This document shows, in pieces, positions 25,677 through 34,915 of a stretch of DNA of 64,000 nt. The stretch comes from Mucilaginibacter xinganensis (GTDB lineage: Bacteria; Bacteroidota; Bacteroidia; Sphingobacteriales; Sphingobacteriaceae), in contig JAMFSA010000254.1 of assembly GCA_026225055.1 (NCBI GenBank), forward strand, positions 1 through 64,000. Reading direction: 5' to 3'. The position numbers and the translations under genes were made by a program. The notes beneath the pieces are model-generated. The model searched no databases and had not been told where the DNA came from. It saw only the letters and a list, made by a program, of their open reading frames with translations. Within the stretch, counting starts at the first letter, position 1; every line of letters begins with the position of its first letter.

Positions 25677-27833
25677 ATGGAAACTAACGCATTATCAAGA
25701 AGAAATTTTATAAGGACATCTAGCCTTGTTGGAACCGCACTTTGCTTAGGCTTTTATTTTCCGGCGAACGCAAAAAAGGAACAGTTAATATCAGCAACCG
25801 GTGCAGATCAAAATGGGTTCGACTTTAATGCATGGATTCGCATCGATACTAATGGCAAGGTTAGTTTAACTGATCACCGCGCCGAAATGGGTCAGGGTTC
25901 TTATCAATCTGTTCCGCAGATCATCGCTGAAGAATTGGAGGTAGACCTGAAAGATATTAATGTAATATTTGCACAAGGTAATCCTGATAAGTTTGGAAGC
26001 CAGATCACCGGAGGAAGTTCTACCATCAGAGGATCCTACAAAAAGCTATTGAAATTAAGTGCAACCGCACGTGAAATGCTCATCACCGCTGCGGCAAATC
26101 AATGGAATGTGCCAGCCGGAGATTGTTATGCGGAATCGGGCCACGTCATCCACAAACCGACCGGAAAAAAGCTGAATTATGGAGATCTGGTCAAAGCCGC
26201 TTCTAAATTAACGCCGCCTACCGAGGTTAAACTAAAACAAATTTCTGAATATAAGCTGATCCGCAAGCCATTGCAAAGAATGGATACTCCTATGAAAACG
26301 AATGGGGAGGCCATTTTTGGTTTAGATAAGAAGCTCCCGGGCATGCTTTATGCGGTTGTAGAAAGAAATCCAAGATTACGCGGTAAACTTAAAAGTTTTG
26401 ATGATTCGGCTACGCTAAAGGTTCCTGGTGTTAAACAAGTATTCAAGGTACAAATGATGGTGGTAGGAACCACCAGGGATGGGGTAGTTGTTATTGCGGA
26501 TTCTACATGGGCAGCTATGCAGGGAAGAAAGGCTTTACGTGTGGAATGGGACGACACAGGGTTTGATCACGTGAATACTGCTGACATTTATAGGGCACAT
26601 GAGCAATTACTTAAAACCGAAGAAGGGCTTTCTTTTAAAAAACAAGGTGATCCGGATCAGATCATATCAAAAGCCGATAAAAAAATAGATGTCATCTATC
26701 AAACGCCTTACCAATCGCATGGCGCAATGGAACCACTGAATTGTGTTGCCCATTACCAAAACGATAAAATTGAAATATGGGGCCCGATACAGGCACCCGA
26801 CTGGGTGCAGGGTGATATCAGCGATAAATTCAAGATTCCAAAGGAAAAAGTGATTGTAAACATGACTTTTTTAGGCGGTGGCTTCGGACGAAAAGCTTAT
26901 TTGGATTATACGCAGGAAGCGGTAGCTATTTCCAAACAAATCGGCGGGCCTGTACAAGTGGTATGGACAAGAGAAGATGATCTGACCCAAGGCCCTTACC
27001 GCGCTGGAATTTCTTACCGTGGTGAAGGGTCTATTGAAAACGGAGAAATTAGTGCTTTAAAATTCAGAATGGCGGGGCAGAATATCGGTCATTGGGGTAA
27101 CCCAGAACGGGGTAAAGCGAATGACAGCACCGCCGAAGGATTTTTAAAGCCTTATTACGGTAGTATCAAAAACCTAAGTTTTGCGGATGTGCCTTATGAA
27201 ATGCCCTTGCCAAATATGTGGTGGCGTTCCGTTTACGCCTCCACCAATGGATTTGCTTACGAAAGCTTTATCAACGAAATGGCTGTTTTGGCCGGGCAAG
27301 ATCAACTTGATTTCCGCAGAAAATATTTAAAGGACGAGCGATGCCATGCTTTGATCGACAGAATGGAGGAACTATCAGGCTGGAAAAACAGAAAGAAAAA
27401 TGAAGGCTTTGGCGTAGCTATTACAGAATGTTTTGAAACTACAGTTGGACAGGTAGTGAAAGTTTCAAGAAATGTTGATGGTAAAATAAAGATTGACCAG
27501 GTTTGGGCAGTGATGGATTGCGGTTGGTATGTTAACCCGGATATCATAAGGGCACAAGTTGAAGGGTCAATTGTTATGGCTTTGGGAGCAGCCACTATTC
27601 ACCAGATCACCTTCAAAGATGGATTAGTAGAACAGCATAATTTTTATGATTACCTCATGCCGCGAATAACTGATATGCCGCCCGTTGAAGTGCATATTAT
27701 GGAAAATACTGCTGACGCAGGAGGTGTGGGTGAGCCGGGACTTCCACCATTTGCACCTGCACTAACCGATGCTATATTTGATTTGACAGGAAAACGTATC
27801 AGGAAACTGCCTTTTAGTATGAATGCCATTTAA
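25677..27833 (+). CDS. Molybdenum hydroxylase large subunit (IorB-like)
   Basis: Catalytic subunit carrying molybdopterin cytosine dinucleotide, 718 residues. A Tat signal with SRRNFIRTSSLVG lies at the N-terminus, so the folded enzyme goes to the periplasm. Conserved pieces include AEMGQGSYQSVPQIIAEEL, GGSSTIRGSYKKL, QSHGAMEPLNCVAH, FLGGGFGRKAY, and the C-terminal GVGEPGLPP with the probable catalytic Glu686. It resembles isoquinoline 1-oxidoreductase beta and related aldehyde dehydrogenases. It follows the cytochrome gene after 27 bp and precedes the maturation gene xdhC after 39 bp. True substrate is not readable. Confidence 0.9.
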   Translation: METNALSRRNFIRTSSLVGTALCLGFYFPANAKKEQLISATGADQNGFDFNAWIRIDTNGKVSLTDHRAEMGQGSYQSVPQIIAEELEVDLKDINVIFAQGNPDKFGSQITGGSSTIRGSYKKLLKLSATAREMLITAAANQWNVPAGDCYAESGHVIHKPTGKKLNYGDLVKAASKLTPPTEVKLKQISEYKLIRKPLQRMDTPMKTNGEAIFGLDKKLPGMLYAVVERNPRLRGKLKSFDDSATLKVPGVKQVFKVQMMVVGTTRDGVVVIADSTWAAMQGRKALRVEWDDTGFDHVNTADIYRAHEQLLKTEEGLSFKKQGDPDQIISKADKKIDVIYQTPYQSHGAMEPLNCVAHYQNDKIEIWGPIQAPDWVQGDISDKFKIPKEKVIVNMTFLGGGFGRKAYLDYTQEAVAISKQIGGPVQVVWTREDDLTQGPYRAGISYRGEGSIENGEISALKFRMAGQNIGHWGNPERGKANDSTAEGFLKPYYGSIKNLSFADVPYEMPLPNMWWRSVYASTNGFAYESFINEMAVLAGQDQLDFRRKYLKDERCHALIDRMEELSGWKNRKKNEGFGVAITECFETTVGQVVKVSRNVDGKIKIDQVWAVMDCGWYVNPDIIRAQVEGSIVMALGAATIHQITFKDGLVEQHNFYDYLMPRITDMPPVEVHIMENTADAGGVGEPGLPPFAPALTDAIFDLTGKRIRKLPFSMNAI

Positions 27834-27872
27834 TAAAATCAAATCAGACTATTGGCGGTTTATTAGGGAGGG

Positions 27873-28979
27873 ATGAAAGAAATTATTGACATCGTAACGG
27901 CTTATGAAAGGGCTTTAAGAGCGCAAAAGAAGACCGCGTTAGCCACTGTAGTTTTGGTAGAGGGTTCTGCCTACCGGAGGGCCGGCGCCAGGATGCTCAT
28001 AACTGAGGATGGGCAACTCACTGGAGCGATCAGCGGCGGCTGTTTGGAAGGTGATGCTCTACGTAAAGCAAGGATGGTTATCTTGCAGCAGGAACCTTTA
28101 TTGGTTACTTATGATACAATGGATGATGATGATGCGAAACTCGGTGTTGGCCTCGGCTGTAATGGCGTAATACATATTTTAATTGAGCCGATCAATGACG
28201 GTAATATCAATCCGATTATGTTATTGAAAGCTGTGATTTCATCACGCGGATATTCGGTTTTGGTAACAATGTTTAACATTGAAGATCGTAAAGCACCACA
28301 GCCGGGATCATGTTTATGCCTAACCGATGGCCAAACAATTCAGCATTTAAATGATTTCTCTTATGAAAATGAACTACTGGAAGATGCGCAAAATGCGATG
28401 GATACACAGCATTCAGTTATTACGTCTTATCAAGGCTATACCGCATTTGTAGAATGCGTAAAACCTTTAATTTCATTAGTCATTCTTGGTGCCGGAAATG
28501 ATACAATTCCCTTAACAAAAATCACTGCCATTTTAGGATGGCATATCACAGTTATTGACGGGCGGCCAAATTATGTTACCTCAGCGCGTTTTCCTTCAGC
28601 TAATAAATTAGTGGTTGCCAAACCGGAAACAGCTTTAGATAATGTTGAACTTACCGAATGGACTGCTTTTGTGCTAATGACGCATAACTACAATTATGAG
28701 TTTGCTTTTCTGAAAAAACTATTACCGTTACATCCATCGTACATAGGAATTTTAGGGCCAAAGAAAAAACTGGAACGCATGCTTGGCGAATTGGAAGAGG
28801 ATGGTACTACAATCACTGAAAGAAACCTGGAAACGATCCACGGCCCTGTTGGATTAGATATTGGATCGGAAACCTCTGAAGAGATCGCGTTGTCAATTGT
28901 TGCCGAAATCAAAGCGGTATTCTCTCACAGAAACGGGCATCCATTAAAATATAAAAAGACCGTTATTCATAGCGCTTAA
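27873..28979 (+). CDS. XdhC/CoxI-family molybdenum enzyme maturation factor
   Basis: Chaperone that binds the molybdenum cofactor, supports its sulfuration and inserts it into a hydroxylase. The N-terminal XdhC/CoxI domain has SAYRRAGARMLITEDG and GAISGGCLEGDALRKAR, with the conserved Cys. The C-terminal Rossmann domain has LVILGAGNDTIPLTKI and the segment YIGILGPKKKLERML. At 368 residues it is full length. Its TAA abuts the ATG of the next gene at 28980, indicating a coupled pair. It may serve both the IorAB-like and PaoABC-like enzymes. Confidence 0.9.
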   Translation: MKEIIDIVTAYERALRAQKKTALATVVLVEGSAYRRAGARMLITEDGQLTGAISGGCLEGDALRKARMVILQQEPLLVTYDTMDDDDAKLGVGLGCNGVIHILIEPINDGNINPIMLLKAVISSRGYSVLVTMFNIEDRKAPQPGSCLCLTDGQTIQHLNDFSYENELLEDAQNAMDTQHSVITSYQGYTAFVECVKPLISLVILGAGNDTIPLTKITAILGWHITVIDGRPNYVTSARFPSANKLVVAKPETALDNVELTEWTAFVLMTHNYNYEFAFLKKLLPLHPSYIGILGPKKKLERMLGELEEDGTTITERNLETIHGPVGLDIGSETSEEIALSIVAEIKAVFSHRNGHPLKYKKTVIHSA

Positions 28980-29564
28980 ATGACCGGACTCATCATACTT
29001 GCCGCAGGTGGATCAAGCCGTTTAGGGTTTCCCAAGCAAACACTTCTGTACAAGGGCAAAATGTTGCTCGAATTAGCTATTGAAGCTGGTATTAAATCAA
29101 AATGCCACCCAATAAATATTGTATTAGGCGCAAATGGTAATGCTATTGAAGATAGTATCAGCCAGTACAATGTTCATATTATTTATAACTCCAATTGGGC
29201 TGAGGGGATGTCATCATCTATCAGGATAGCCATTGAAAACTTTCAGAAAATTGATGAAGTTGATAGTGTGATAATTATGCTTTGCGATCAGCCATTTGTA
29301 ACCCGCTTTACAATTAACAGTTTAATATACAAGCAACAGGAAACCGGAAAGAAGATCGTTGCCTGTACTTATAATGACATAATTGGCGTACCGGCTTTGT
29401 TTAACCGGTCATTATTCAACGAACTACTTTTACTACAGGGCCAGGAAGGCGCAAAAAAAATCCTTAATAATCACCGTAATGACATCGCTACCATTCCCTT
29501 TGAAAAAGGTAGTATCGACATAGACACCGTTGCTGATTATGAGAACCTGATTAAAAGTACCTAA
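28980..29564 (+). CDS. MobA/MocA-like molybdopterin nucleotidyltransferase
   Basis: Transfers a nucleotide (most likely CMP) to molybdopterin to form the dinucleotide cofactor used by xanthine-oxidase-family enzymes. The N-terminal LAAGGSSRLGFPKQTLLYKG is the standard nucleotide-binding loop; MLCDQPFVT provides the metal-binding Asp. The protein of 194 residues is normal for MocA-type enzymes. It begins directly after the xdhC stop and overlaps the stop of the opposite-strand PaoC-like gene by 4 bp. Specificity for CTP rather than GTP is inferred from context. Confidence 0.87.
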   Translation: MTGLIILAAGGSSRLGFPKQTLLYKGKMLLELAIEAGIKSKCHPINIVLGANGNAIEDSISQYNVHIIYNSNWAEGMSSSIRIAIENFQKIDEVDSVIIMLCDQPFVTRFTINSLIYKQQETGKKIVACTYNDIIGVPALFNRSLFNELLLLQGQEGAKKILNNHRNDIATIPFEKGSIDIDTVADYENLIKST

Positions 29565-31879
29565 ATCAGTTTATCTGGTGTGATCGGCAGGTCCCTTACT
29601 CTTTTACCTGTGGCATTATATATTGCATTGGCAATCGCAGCTGCCATTCCAGTTACGCCTATTTCCCCTATGCCCCTTGCACCAATAGGTGAAATATACG
29701 GGTCGGGTTTTTCAATAAACTGAACGTCAATTTCTGGGATATCCGCGTTTACTGGCACTAAATACTGGGCCATATCCCGCGTTACAATACGGCCGTTATT
29801 GGGATCGTACTGGGTTTCTTCCATTAGCGCCATGCCCATACCGAATATAATCCCACCCATTATCTGGTTGGTAGCAGTTTTTAAATTCATGACCGTACCT
29901 ATATCCATCACACTGGAAATTTTTTCAACGCGAATAGTTCCCAGGTCCGGATCAACCAACACCTTGGCAAACTGCGCGCCGAATGAATGAAAAACATAAG
30001 CTGCCCGGTCTGTTTTTTCATCTGCCTGCACTGCTGCATTAGTTTTGCTTTCCTCTTCTATTTTTGCTTCCGGGCTACCATCCGGTGCCGGTGTGGTTGC
30101 TTGTGCGCGGGTTGAAACATTGGTTTTTGCCTGTGCTTCCACTTTATCGATGCCTTTACGGCGTAATACTTCTACTAAAGATTCTCCTGTGTTAACATTG
30201 TCCTTTAGCTGAATACGGCCATTGTTTGCAATAATGTCTTCTTCTTTTTTACCGTATAAAGGAGAGCTTTCATCAGCAATGGCTATTTTAATCACTTTAC
30301 TTACTGCGCCCAAAGCCGCTGCCCTTATAGGTGGCCCAACACTTGCTGATACCTGTGAACCGCCGGATTGTGCGCCTTTTGGGTAAGAACTATCTCCCAG
30401 CTTAACCTTTACCTGATCAACAGGTAAGCCAAATGCATCGGCAGCAACCTGCGTCATTACCGTATATGTGCCTGTCCCAATATCTTGTGTGCCGCATAAT
30501 ATTTCGGCATGGCCATCAGCAAACAAATTAGCCTTTGCAGACGAAGCGCTGCGATTAGCAGGATAGGTAGCCGTCGCAACCCCATAACCGACCAATAAAT
30601 TGCCTTGTTTGGTTGTACCGGGTTCGGCGCCGCGGTTGTTCCATCCGATAGCGTCAGCGCCACGCTGGTAACATTCTTTTAAATATTTGGATGAGAACTG
30701 CTTTTTCTTCTGTTCATCCATATCCGAATGATTTGCTATCCTGAATTGAACAGGGTCCATTTTTAATTTGTAAGCTAATTCATCCATAGCCACTTCAAGC
30801 GCATACATGCCAACCGATTCACCCGGTGCACGCATAGGGCATGGCGTACCACGGTTAAGCCGTACCAAACTATGTTTAACCTCTACATTCGGGCTGCTGT
30901 AGATCATACTGGTAGCAACGCCTGCGGTTTCAACAAATTCGTCAACAAAGGATGTTTCCGAAATAGTATCATGTTTAATTGATGTCAATTTTCCATCCAC
31001 CCCCGCGCCTAAACCGATCTTTTGTTGGGTTTGTGAACGTCTTCCAGCTGCTGAAAATACTTGTTGTCTTTTTAACTCAATCTTAACCGGGCGGTTAAAT
31101 TGTTTGGCAGCCATAGGTGCCAGTAAAGCATTGGCCCAGGTAAAGCCTTTTGACCCAAAACCACCGCCTATGTATAAGGCATATACTTGTGTATTTTCCT
31201 TTGGAACGCCCAATATGGTTGACAGTAAACCTTGCACACCCATAACAGATTGCGTAGCATCATAAACGGTCAATTTATCGCCGTCCCATACTGCAATGGT
31301 GGCGTGCGGTTCCATAGCATTGTGGCTATAAACGGGGGTTGTATAAGTTTCATCGATGGTAATAGCAGCTGATTTCATTGCTGCATCCGCGTCGCCTCTT
31401 TTTTCCTGCGTTTTAGCGCCACCCAAGCCCGAGCCTGGCTGGTAAGCCGTAGCAAAATTAGCCTTAAAGCCAACCGCAGGCTGTTGCTCGTCGTAGGTTA
31501 CTTTTATGTTAGTTGCCGCATATTCTGCCTGTTCGGCTGTTTCTGCAATAACTACCGCGATATATTGGCCGCCATAAAGCACCCTGTCAGTTTGCAATGG
31601 TAGCAGATCCTTTTCAGCAAATTTTCCACTGCCGGGATCTGATCCGGATGGTGAATGCAACATCATACAGTTTTCACTGGTCATTACGCCTATTATGCCG
31701 GGCATTTTTTTTGCCTGTTCTATATCTATAAACTTAACCCGCCCTTTGGTTATGGTACTTAAAACAGGTGCACCATAAGCCATGTTTTTAATTTGATATT
31801 CTGCAGCATAAGTAGCGGTGCCGGTTACTTTTAACCGGCCATCTACGCGGTCTATTGGTTTTCCAAGTGATTCGTTCAT
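29561..31879 (-). CDS. Aldehyde oxidoreductase molybdenum subunit (PaoC-like)
   Basis: Catalytic subunit of a periplasmic aldehyde oxidoreductase of the xanthine oxidase family, 772 residues. Motifs include the start RVDGRLKVTGTATYAAEY, YTTPVYSHNAMEPHATIAVW, IGGGFGSKGFTW, GTPCPMRAPGE, TQDIGTGTYTVMTQVAADAF and, at the end, GARGIGEIGVTG with the probable catalytic Glu739. A low-complexity Ala/Thr/Pro/Glu linker around residues 580-620 precedes the last third, as in PaoC. It overlaps the FAD-subunit gene by 4 bp and converges on the mocA-like gene. It carries no signal of its own and should be co-exported with the Tat-tagged small subunit. Confidence 0.9.
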   Translation of the reverse strand: MNESLGKPIDRVDGRLKVTGTATYAAEYQIKNMAYGAPVLSTITKGRVKFIDIEQAKKMPGIIGVMTSENCMMLHSPSGSDPGSGKFAEKDLLPLQTDRVLYGGQYIAVVIAETAEQAEYAATNIKVTYDEQQPAVGFKANFATAYQPGSGLGGAKTQEKRGDADAAMKSAAITIDETYTTPVYSHNAMEPHATIAVWDGDKLTVYDATQSVMGVQGLLSTILGVPKENTQVYALYIGGGFGSKGFTWANALLAPMAAKQFNRPVKIELKRQQVFSAAGRRSQTQQKIGLGAGVDGKLTSIKHDTISETSFVDEFVETAGVATSMIYSSPNVEVKHSLVRLNRGTPCPMRAPGESVGMYALEVAMDELAYKLKMDPVQFRIANHSDMDEQKKKQFSSKYLKECYQRGADAIGWNNRGAEPGTTKQGNLLVGYGVATATYPANRSASSAKANLFADGHAEILCGTQDIGTGTYTVMTQVAADAFGLPVDQVKVKLGDSSYPKGAQSGGSQVSASVGPPIRAAALGAVSKVIKIAIADESSPLYGKKEEDIIANNGRIQLKDNVNTGESLVEVLRRKGIDKVEAQAKTNVSTRAQATTPAPDGSPEAKIEEESKTNAAVQADEKTDRAAYVFHSFGAQFAKVLVDPDLGTIRVEKISSVMDIGTVMNLKTATNQIMGGIIFGMGMALMEETQYDPNNGRIVTRDMAQYLVPVNADIPEIDVQFIEKPDPYISPIGARGIGEIGVTGMAAAIANAIYNATGKRVRDLPITPDKLI

Positions 31880-32859
31880 GACATTCTTCCTACGATGGTT
31901 AAGGCGCGCACCAATGTGCGTTTGGCCAGCTCTACTTTAAATGCGTTGTCTTTATAGGGCTTTGCTCCGGCCATAACTACATCGGCAGCTGCCCGATAAG
32001 TTTGCGCATTGGCCGGTGCGCCAATTAAAGCCTTTTCAGCTTCTAATGATCGCCAGGGCTTAGTTCCTACGCCGCCCAGCGCGATCCTTGCACCTTTGAT
32101 GGTTCCGTTTTGTATATCCAACGCAACCGCGGCTGATGTGAGCGCAAATTCATAAGATGCCCTATCACGTACTTTTAAATAATGTGATTTGGCAGCAAAT
32201 GGTAGAGCAGGGATATCCACATGGGTGATCAGTTCATCCTGTTTCAGATTATGCTCGATGTGCGGTGTTTCTCCCGGTAATAAGTGAAAATCGGCGAATG
32301 GTATCGTCCGTAACCCTTTTGGTCCTTGTACATGAATAATGGCTCCTAAAGCTGCCATTGCTACGCACATATCCGATGGGTGCGTGGCAATGCATTTCTC
32401 ACTTGTACCTAAAACTGCGTTCATTCGATTGTATCCTGATATCGCAGCGCAGCCTGAACCCTGTACACGTTTATTGCAGGCAAAATCAGTATTGTAAAAA
32501 TATGGGCAGCGGGTGCGCTGCATTAAATTACCGCCGGTTGTGGCCATGTTGCGTAACTGCGGCGATGCACCCGATAATAAAGCCTCAGATAATACCGGGA
32601 AACTTTTAATGATGTAAGGATGATAGGATAGGTCGCTATTTTTAACAAGCGCGCCTATGCGGATGCCGCCGTTTTGCAGTTCCTCAATTTTATATAATGA
32701 TAGCTTGTTGATATCTACCACCTGTTTAGGCGTTTCGATATTCAGCTTCATCAGGTCGAGGATATTGGTGCCGCCTGCTATAAATTTAGCATGGTTAATA
32801 CCGGCTGCGCGTATGGCGGTTAAGTTGTCCTGCGCTTTTACAAATCTGAATGGTTCCAT
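31876..32859 (-). CDS. Aldehyde oxidoreductase FAD subunit (PaoB-like, with [4Fe-4S] ligands)
   Basis: Medium subunit that binds FAD in the electron path, 327 residues. The FAD loop KFIAGGTNILDLMK is near residue 25, and GNLMQRTRCPYF contributes the second FAD contact. An inserted segment supplies Cys118, Cys128, Cys137 and Cys156 (TRCPY, ACNKR, SGCAA, EKCIATHPSD), the same arrangement that holds an extra [4Fe-4S] cluster in E. coli PaoB. The presence of this insert separates it from ordinary xanthine dehydrogenases. It overlaps the PaoC-like gene by 4 bp and follows the PaoA-like gene after 11 bp. Confidence 0.9.
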   Translation of the reverse strand: MEPFRFVKAQDNLTAIRAAGINHAKFIAGGTNILDLMKLNIETPKQVVDINKLSLYKIEELQNGGIRIGALVKNSDLSYHPYIIKSFPVLSEALLSGASPQLRNMATTGGNLMQRTRCPYFYNTDFACNKRVQGSGCAAISGYNRMNAVLGTSEKCIATHPSDMCVAMAALGAIIHVQGPKGLRTIPFADFHLLPGETPHIEHNLKQDELITHVDIPALPFAAKSHYLKVRDRASYEFALTSAAVALDIQNGTIKGARIALGGVGTKPWRSLEAEKALIGAPANAQTYRAAADVVMAGAKPYKDNAFKVELAKRTLVRALTIVGRMS

Positions 32860-32870
32860 AATGATAAGGG

Positions 32871-33500
32871 TTAAGCGTTTTGAACTTCTTTAATAGCAGC
32901 CACGATATTTTGATAAGCACCGCAGCGGCAAATGTTACCGCTCATCAGTTCTTTTATTTCAGCATCTGTTTTAGCATGTCCTTCTTTCACTAAACCAACA
33001 GCTGAGCAAATCTGCCCCGGTGTGCAATAGCCGCATTGAAAACCGTCATGTTTTAAAAATGCAGCCTGCATGGGGTGCAGTTCTTCGCCTTTTGCCAAAC
33101 CCTCAATGGTGGTCACTTCCGAACCTTCGCACATAACAGCTAAATGTAGGCAAGAGTTGATACGCTTACCATCTATCAAAACAGTACAAGCGCCACATTG
33201 TCCATGGTCACAGCCTTTTTTTGTGCCGGGCATCATCAGCTTTTCGCGTAAGGCGTCAAGCAGTGTTACCCGCGTATCAAGTGTTAAAGTTTTCTGAGTT
33301 CCGTTAACCATCATTGTGACGGTTATGGGTTCGGATGACAGGGCTTCATTGTCCGGCAATATGCCTGCAGCCTTTGAAAGTAAAGGTGCAAGTTGCAAAC
33401 CAGCCCCTACAAATCCAACCTGACCTAAAAACTGTCGCCGGGTTGTCCCACCTTTCAACTCTTCATTCCCTCCGTTTGAGTTGTCTTTATTATCCGCCAT
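32871..33500 (-). CDS. Aldehyde oxidoreductase [2Fe-2S] subunit (PaoA-like)
   Basis: Small iron-sulfur subunit with a Tat signal (TTRRQFLGQVGFVGAG, residues 19-34) that likely carries the whole complex to the periplasm. Cluster ligands are Cys97, Cys102, Cys105 and Cys117, then Cys156, Cys159, Cys191 and Cys193 (QCGYCTPGQ and NICRCGAYQ). The length of 209 residues matches PaoA/YagT. It is first in the three-gene paoABC-like operon and diverges from the truncated hemoglobin. A detoxification role for aromatic or other aldehydes is known for the E. coli enzyme and inferred here. Confidence 0.9.
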   Translation of the reverse strand: MADNKDNSNGGNEELKGGTTRRQFLGQVGFVGAGLQLAPLLSKAAGILPDNEALSSEPITVTMMVNGTQKTLTLDTRVTLLDALREKLMMPGTKKGCDHGQCGACTVLIDGKRINSCLHLAVMCEGSEVTTIEGLAKGEELHPMQAAFLKHDGFQCGYCTPGQICSAVGLVKEGHAKTDAEIKELMSGNICRCGAYQNIVAAIKEVQNA

Positions 33501-33645
33501 GACATTGATTTATAAGGAATAAACATTAATTTTTAGATAAATGTTTAAACAATAATGAAATATAATTTATAAGGCCAGGGTTAACAGATCATCAATTTAT
33601 TAGGCGATTTTACCATTCATAACTATATTTATAAAAACATAATTT

Positions 33646-34122
33646 ATGGATGATAATAAACCTGTTCCCTCGCTTTACGAATGGGCGGGGGGAATGCCTG
33701 CATTTATAGAACTGTTCGATAAGTTTTATGATAAGGTATTAGCTGACGATATATTGGAGCCTGTGTTTAAGCATATGTCGCCTGAGCACAGATTGCACGT
33801 AGCACACTTTGTGGCCGAAGTACTGGGTGGACCGAAACTATATAGCGAAAGTGAAGGCAGCCATTTTGAAATGATACGGCATCACTTATCGAAACACCTT
33901 ACTCAACAACACCGCCAGCGCTGGATGGAACTGCTGCTGCAAACTGCTGATGAGTTAAAGCTGCCCGACGATCCCGAATTTCGATCGGCATTTTTGGCTT
34001 ACCTGGAATGGGGTACGCGTATTGCCGTTATCAATTCCAATTTAGACAGCATTAATGAGCAACCAGATATTCCCATGCCTAAATGGGGATGGGGTGTGCC
34101 CGGTGGACCGTATCAAGGATAG
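33646..34122 (+). CDS. Group II truncated hemoglobin
   Basis: Small heme protein binding oxygen or nitric oxide, 158 residues. The 2-over-2 globin fold is seen in YEWAGGMPAFIELFDKFYDK, the FKHM segment, and EMIRHHLSKHLTQQHRQRW. The proximal His is probably His80, and Trp93 occupies the G8 position typical of group II. A short C-terminal tail ends MPKWGWGVPGG. It is divergent from the PaoABC-like operon and shares a 145-bp promoter region, so joint control by redox or nitrosative stress is possible. Confidence 0.88.
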   Translation: MDDNKPVPSLYEWAGGMPAFIELFDKFYDKVLADDILEPVFKHMSPEHRLHVAHFVAEVLGGPKLYSESEGSHFEMIRHHLSKHLTQQHRQRWMELLLQTADELKLPDDPEFRSAFLAYLEWGTRIAVINSNLDSINEQPDIPMPKWGWGVPGGPYQG

Positions 34123-34430
34123 TCCAGAATTTTGGGAAGACCGGGGTTATTCAAATACTGCCTATCCGTGGCGCAATGACCGATATATTGGGTGATCTCA
34201 TTTTGGTTTACCAGTGCTTTTAAAGCCCAGTAAACCAAAAGTTGGTTTAAACAAATAAGCAGATCACCCTTTATTTATTGCTGTCCAGGCCAAGTGCACT
34301 TCACTCGTGTAATATTCCCGGGATGAATTAAAAATTACCTGTGGGGCCAATTCCTTTAATGAATAAAACTATTTGCCTTGAAAACACTTGTTATATAATA
34401 TTGCCTGATTTTAGGTAATTTTAAGGCGCA
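34123..34430. other. Intergenic region containing a large nested inverted repeat
   Basis: A 308-bp gap after the hemoglobin gene. Its main content is the 80-bp nested structure at 34190-34269. No additional open frame looks real. Confidence 0.5.
34190..34269. repeat. Nested inverted-repeat element (terminator, MITE remnant or RNA)
   Basis: Outer arms GGGTGATCT (34190-34198) and AGATCACCC (34261-34269) enclose an 11-bp stem TTTTGGTTTAC (34201-34211)/GTAAACCAAAA (34230-34240), which itself encloses GCTTT/AAAGC (34216-34226). A second TTGGTTTA lies at about 34242-34249. The outer right arm is followed by T-rich sequence. It may end the hemoglobin transcript, or be a small repetitive element or structured RNA. 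Confidence 0.5.
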
Positions 34431-34805
34431 ATGAAAAACAAACGGATTATCAGCATATTGATTTTTACCCTGGCGGTAATTGCGGTATTGTTGCGCCCGT
34501 TCGTTTTTTATCATTTAACCGAAAAGCAAGATCTGGTTAAAGATCCTGTAGCCTTAAATAGCTTAATGCAAAAATTGGTCAAAAAGAAAGATGACCGCCA
34601 TTTCCTTACCCCCGGCGAATTATCGGCTATCCAATGCAATAAAGAAAAAATACCTCCTCCATTTTCTCCGGTCATTATAGAAAAAAAACGCTATCCATTT
34701 ATTGATCGGGCTTTTGTTGTGTATAACATTAAGCAGCTAAATACCATATTTATGATTTGTCCGCTGCCCAAATATTACTGCCTCTTATCCAAATTCCAGA
34801 TTTAA
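34431..34805 (+). CDS. Hypothetical membrane-anchored protein
   Basis: A 124-residue frame of unknown function. An N-terminal basic stretch and hydrophobic segment (residues 6-27) suggest a membrane anchor with the rest outside. The remainder is basic, with a QKLVKKKDDRHFLTPGELSA stretch and a Pro-rich KIPPPFSPV. The C-terminus (FMICPLPKYYCLLSKFQI) ends abruptly and may be truncated. No family is recognised. It stands alone, with gaps of over 100 bp on both sides. Confidence 0.5.
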   Translation: MKNKRIISILIFTLAVIAVLLRPFVFYHLTEKQDLVKDPVALNSLMQKLVKKKDDRHFLTPGELSAIQCNKEKIPPPFSPVIIEKKRYPFIDRAFVVYNIKQLNTIFMICPLPKYYCLLSKFQI

Positions 34806-34915
34806 TAGTATCTGCCAGCTATCAATTTTTAATTAAAGCCTTCAACATGCCATTGCATATTGCTGTCTTTCCCAAATGAAATTTTACTGAGTTATTCACT
34901 CCTATTCTAAATTAT

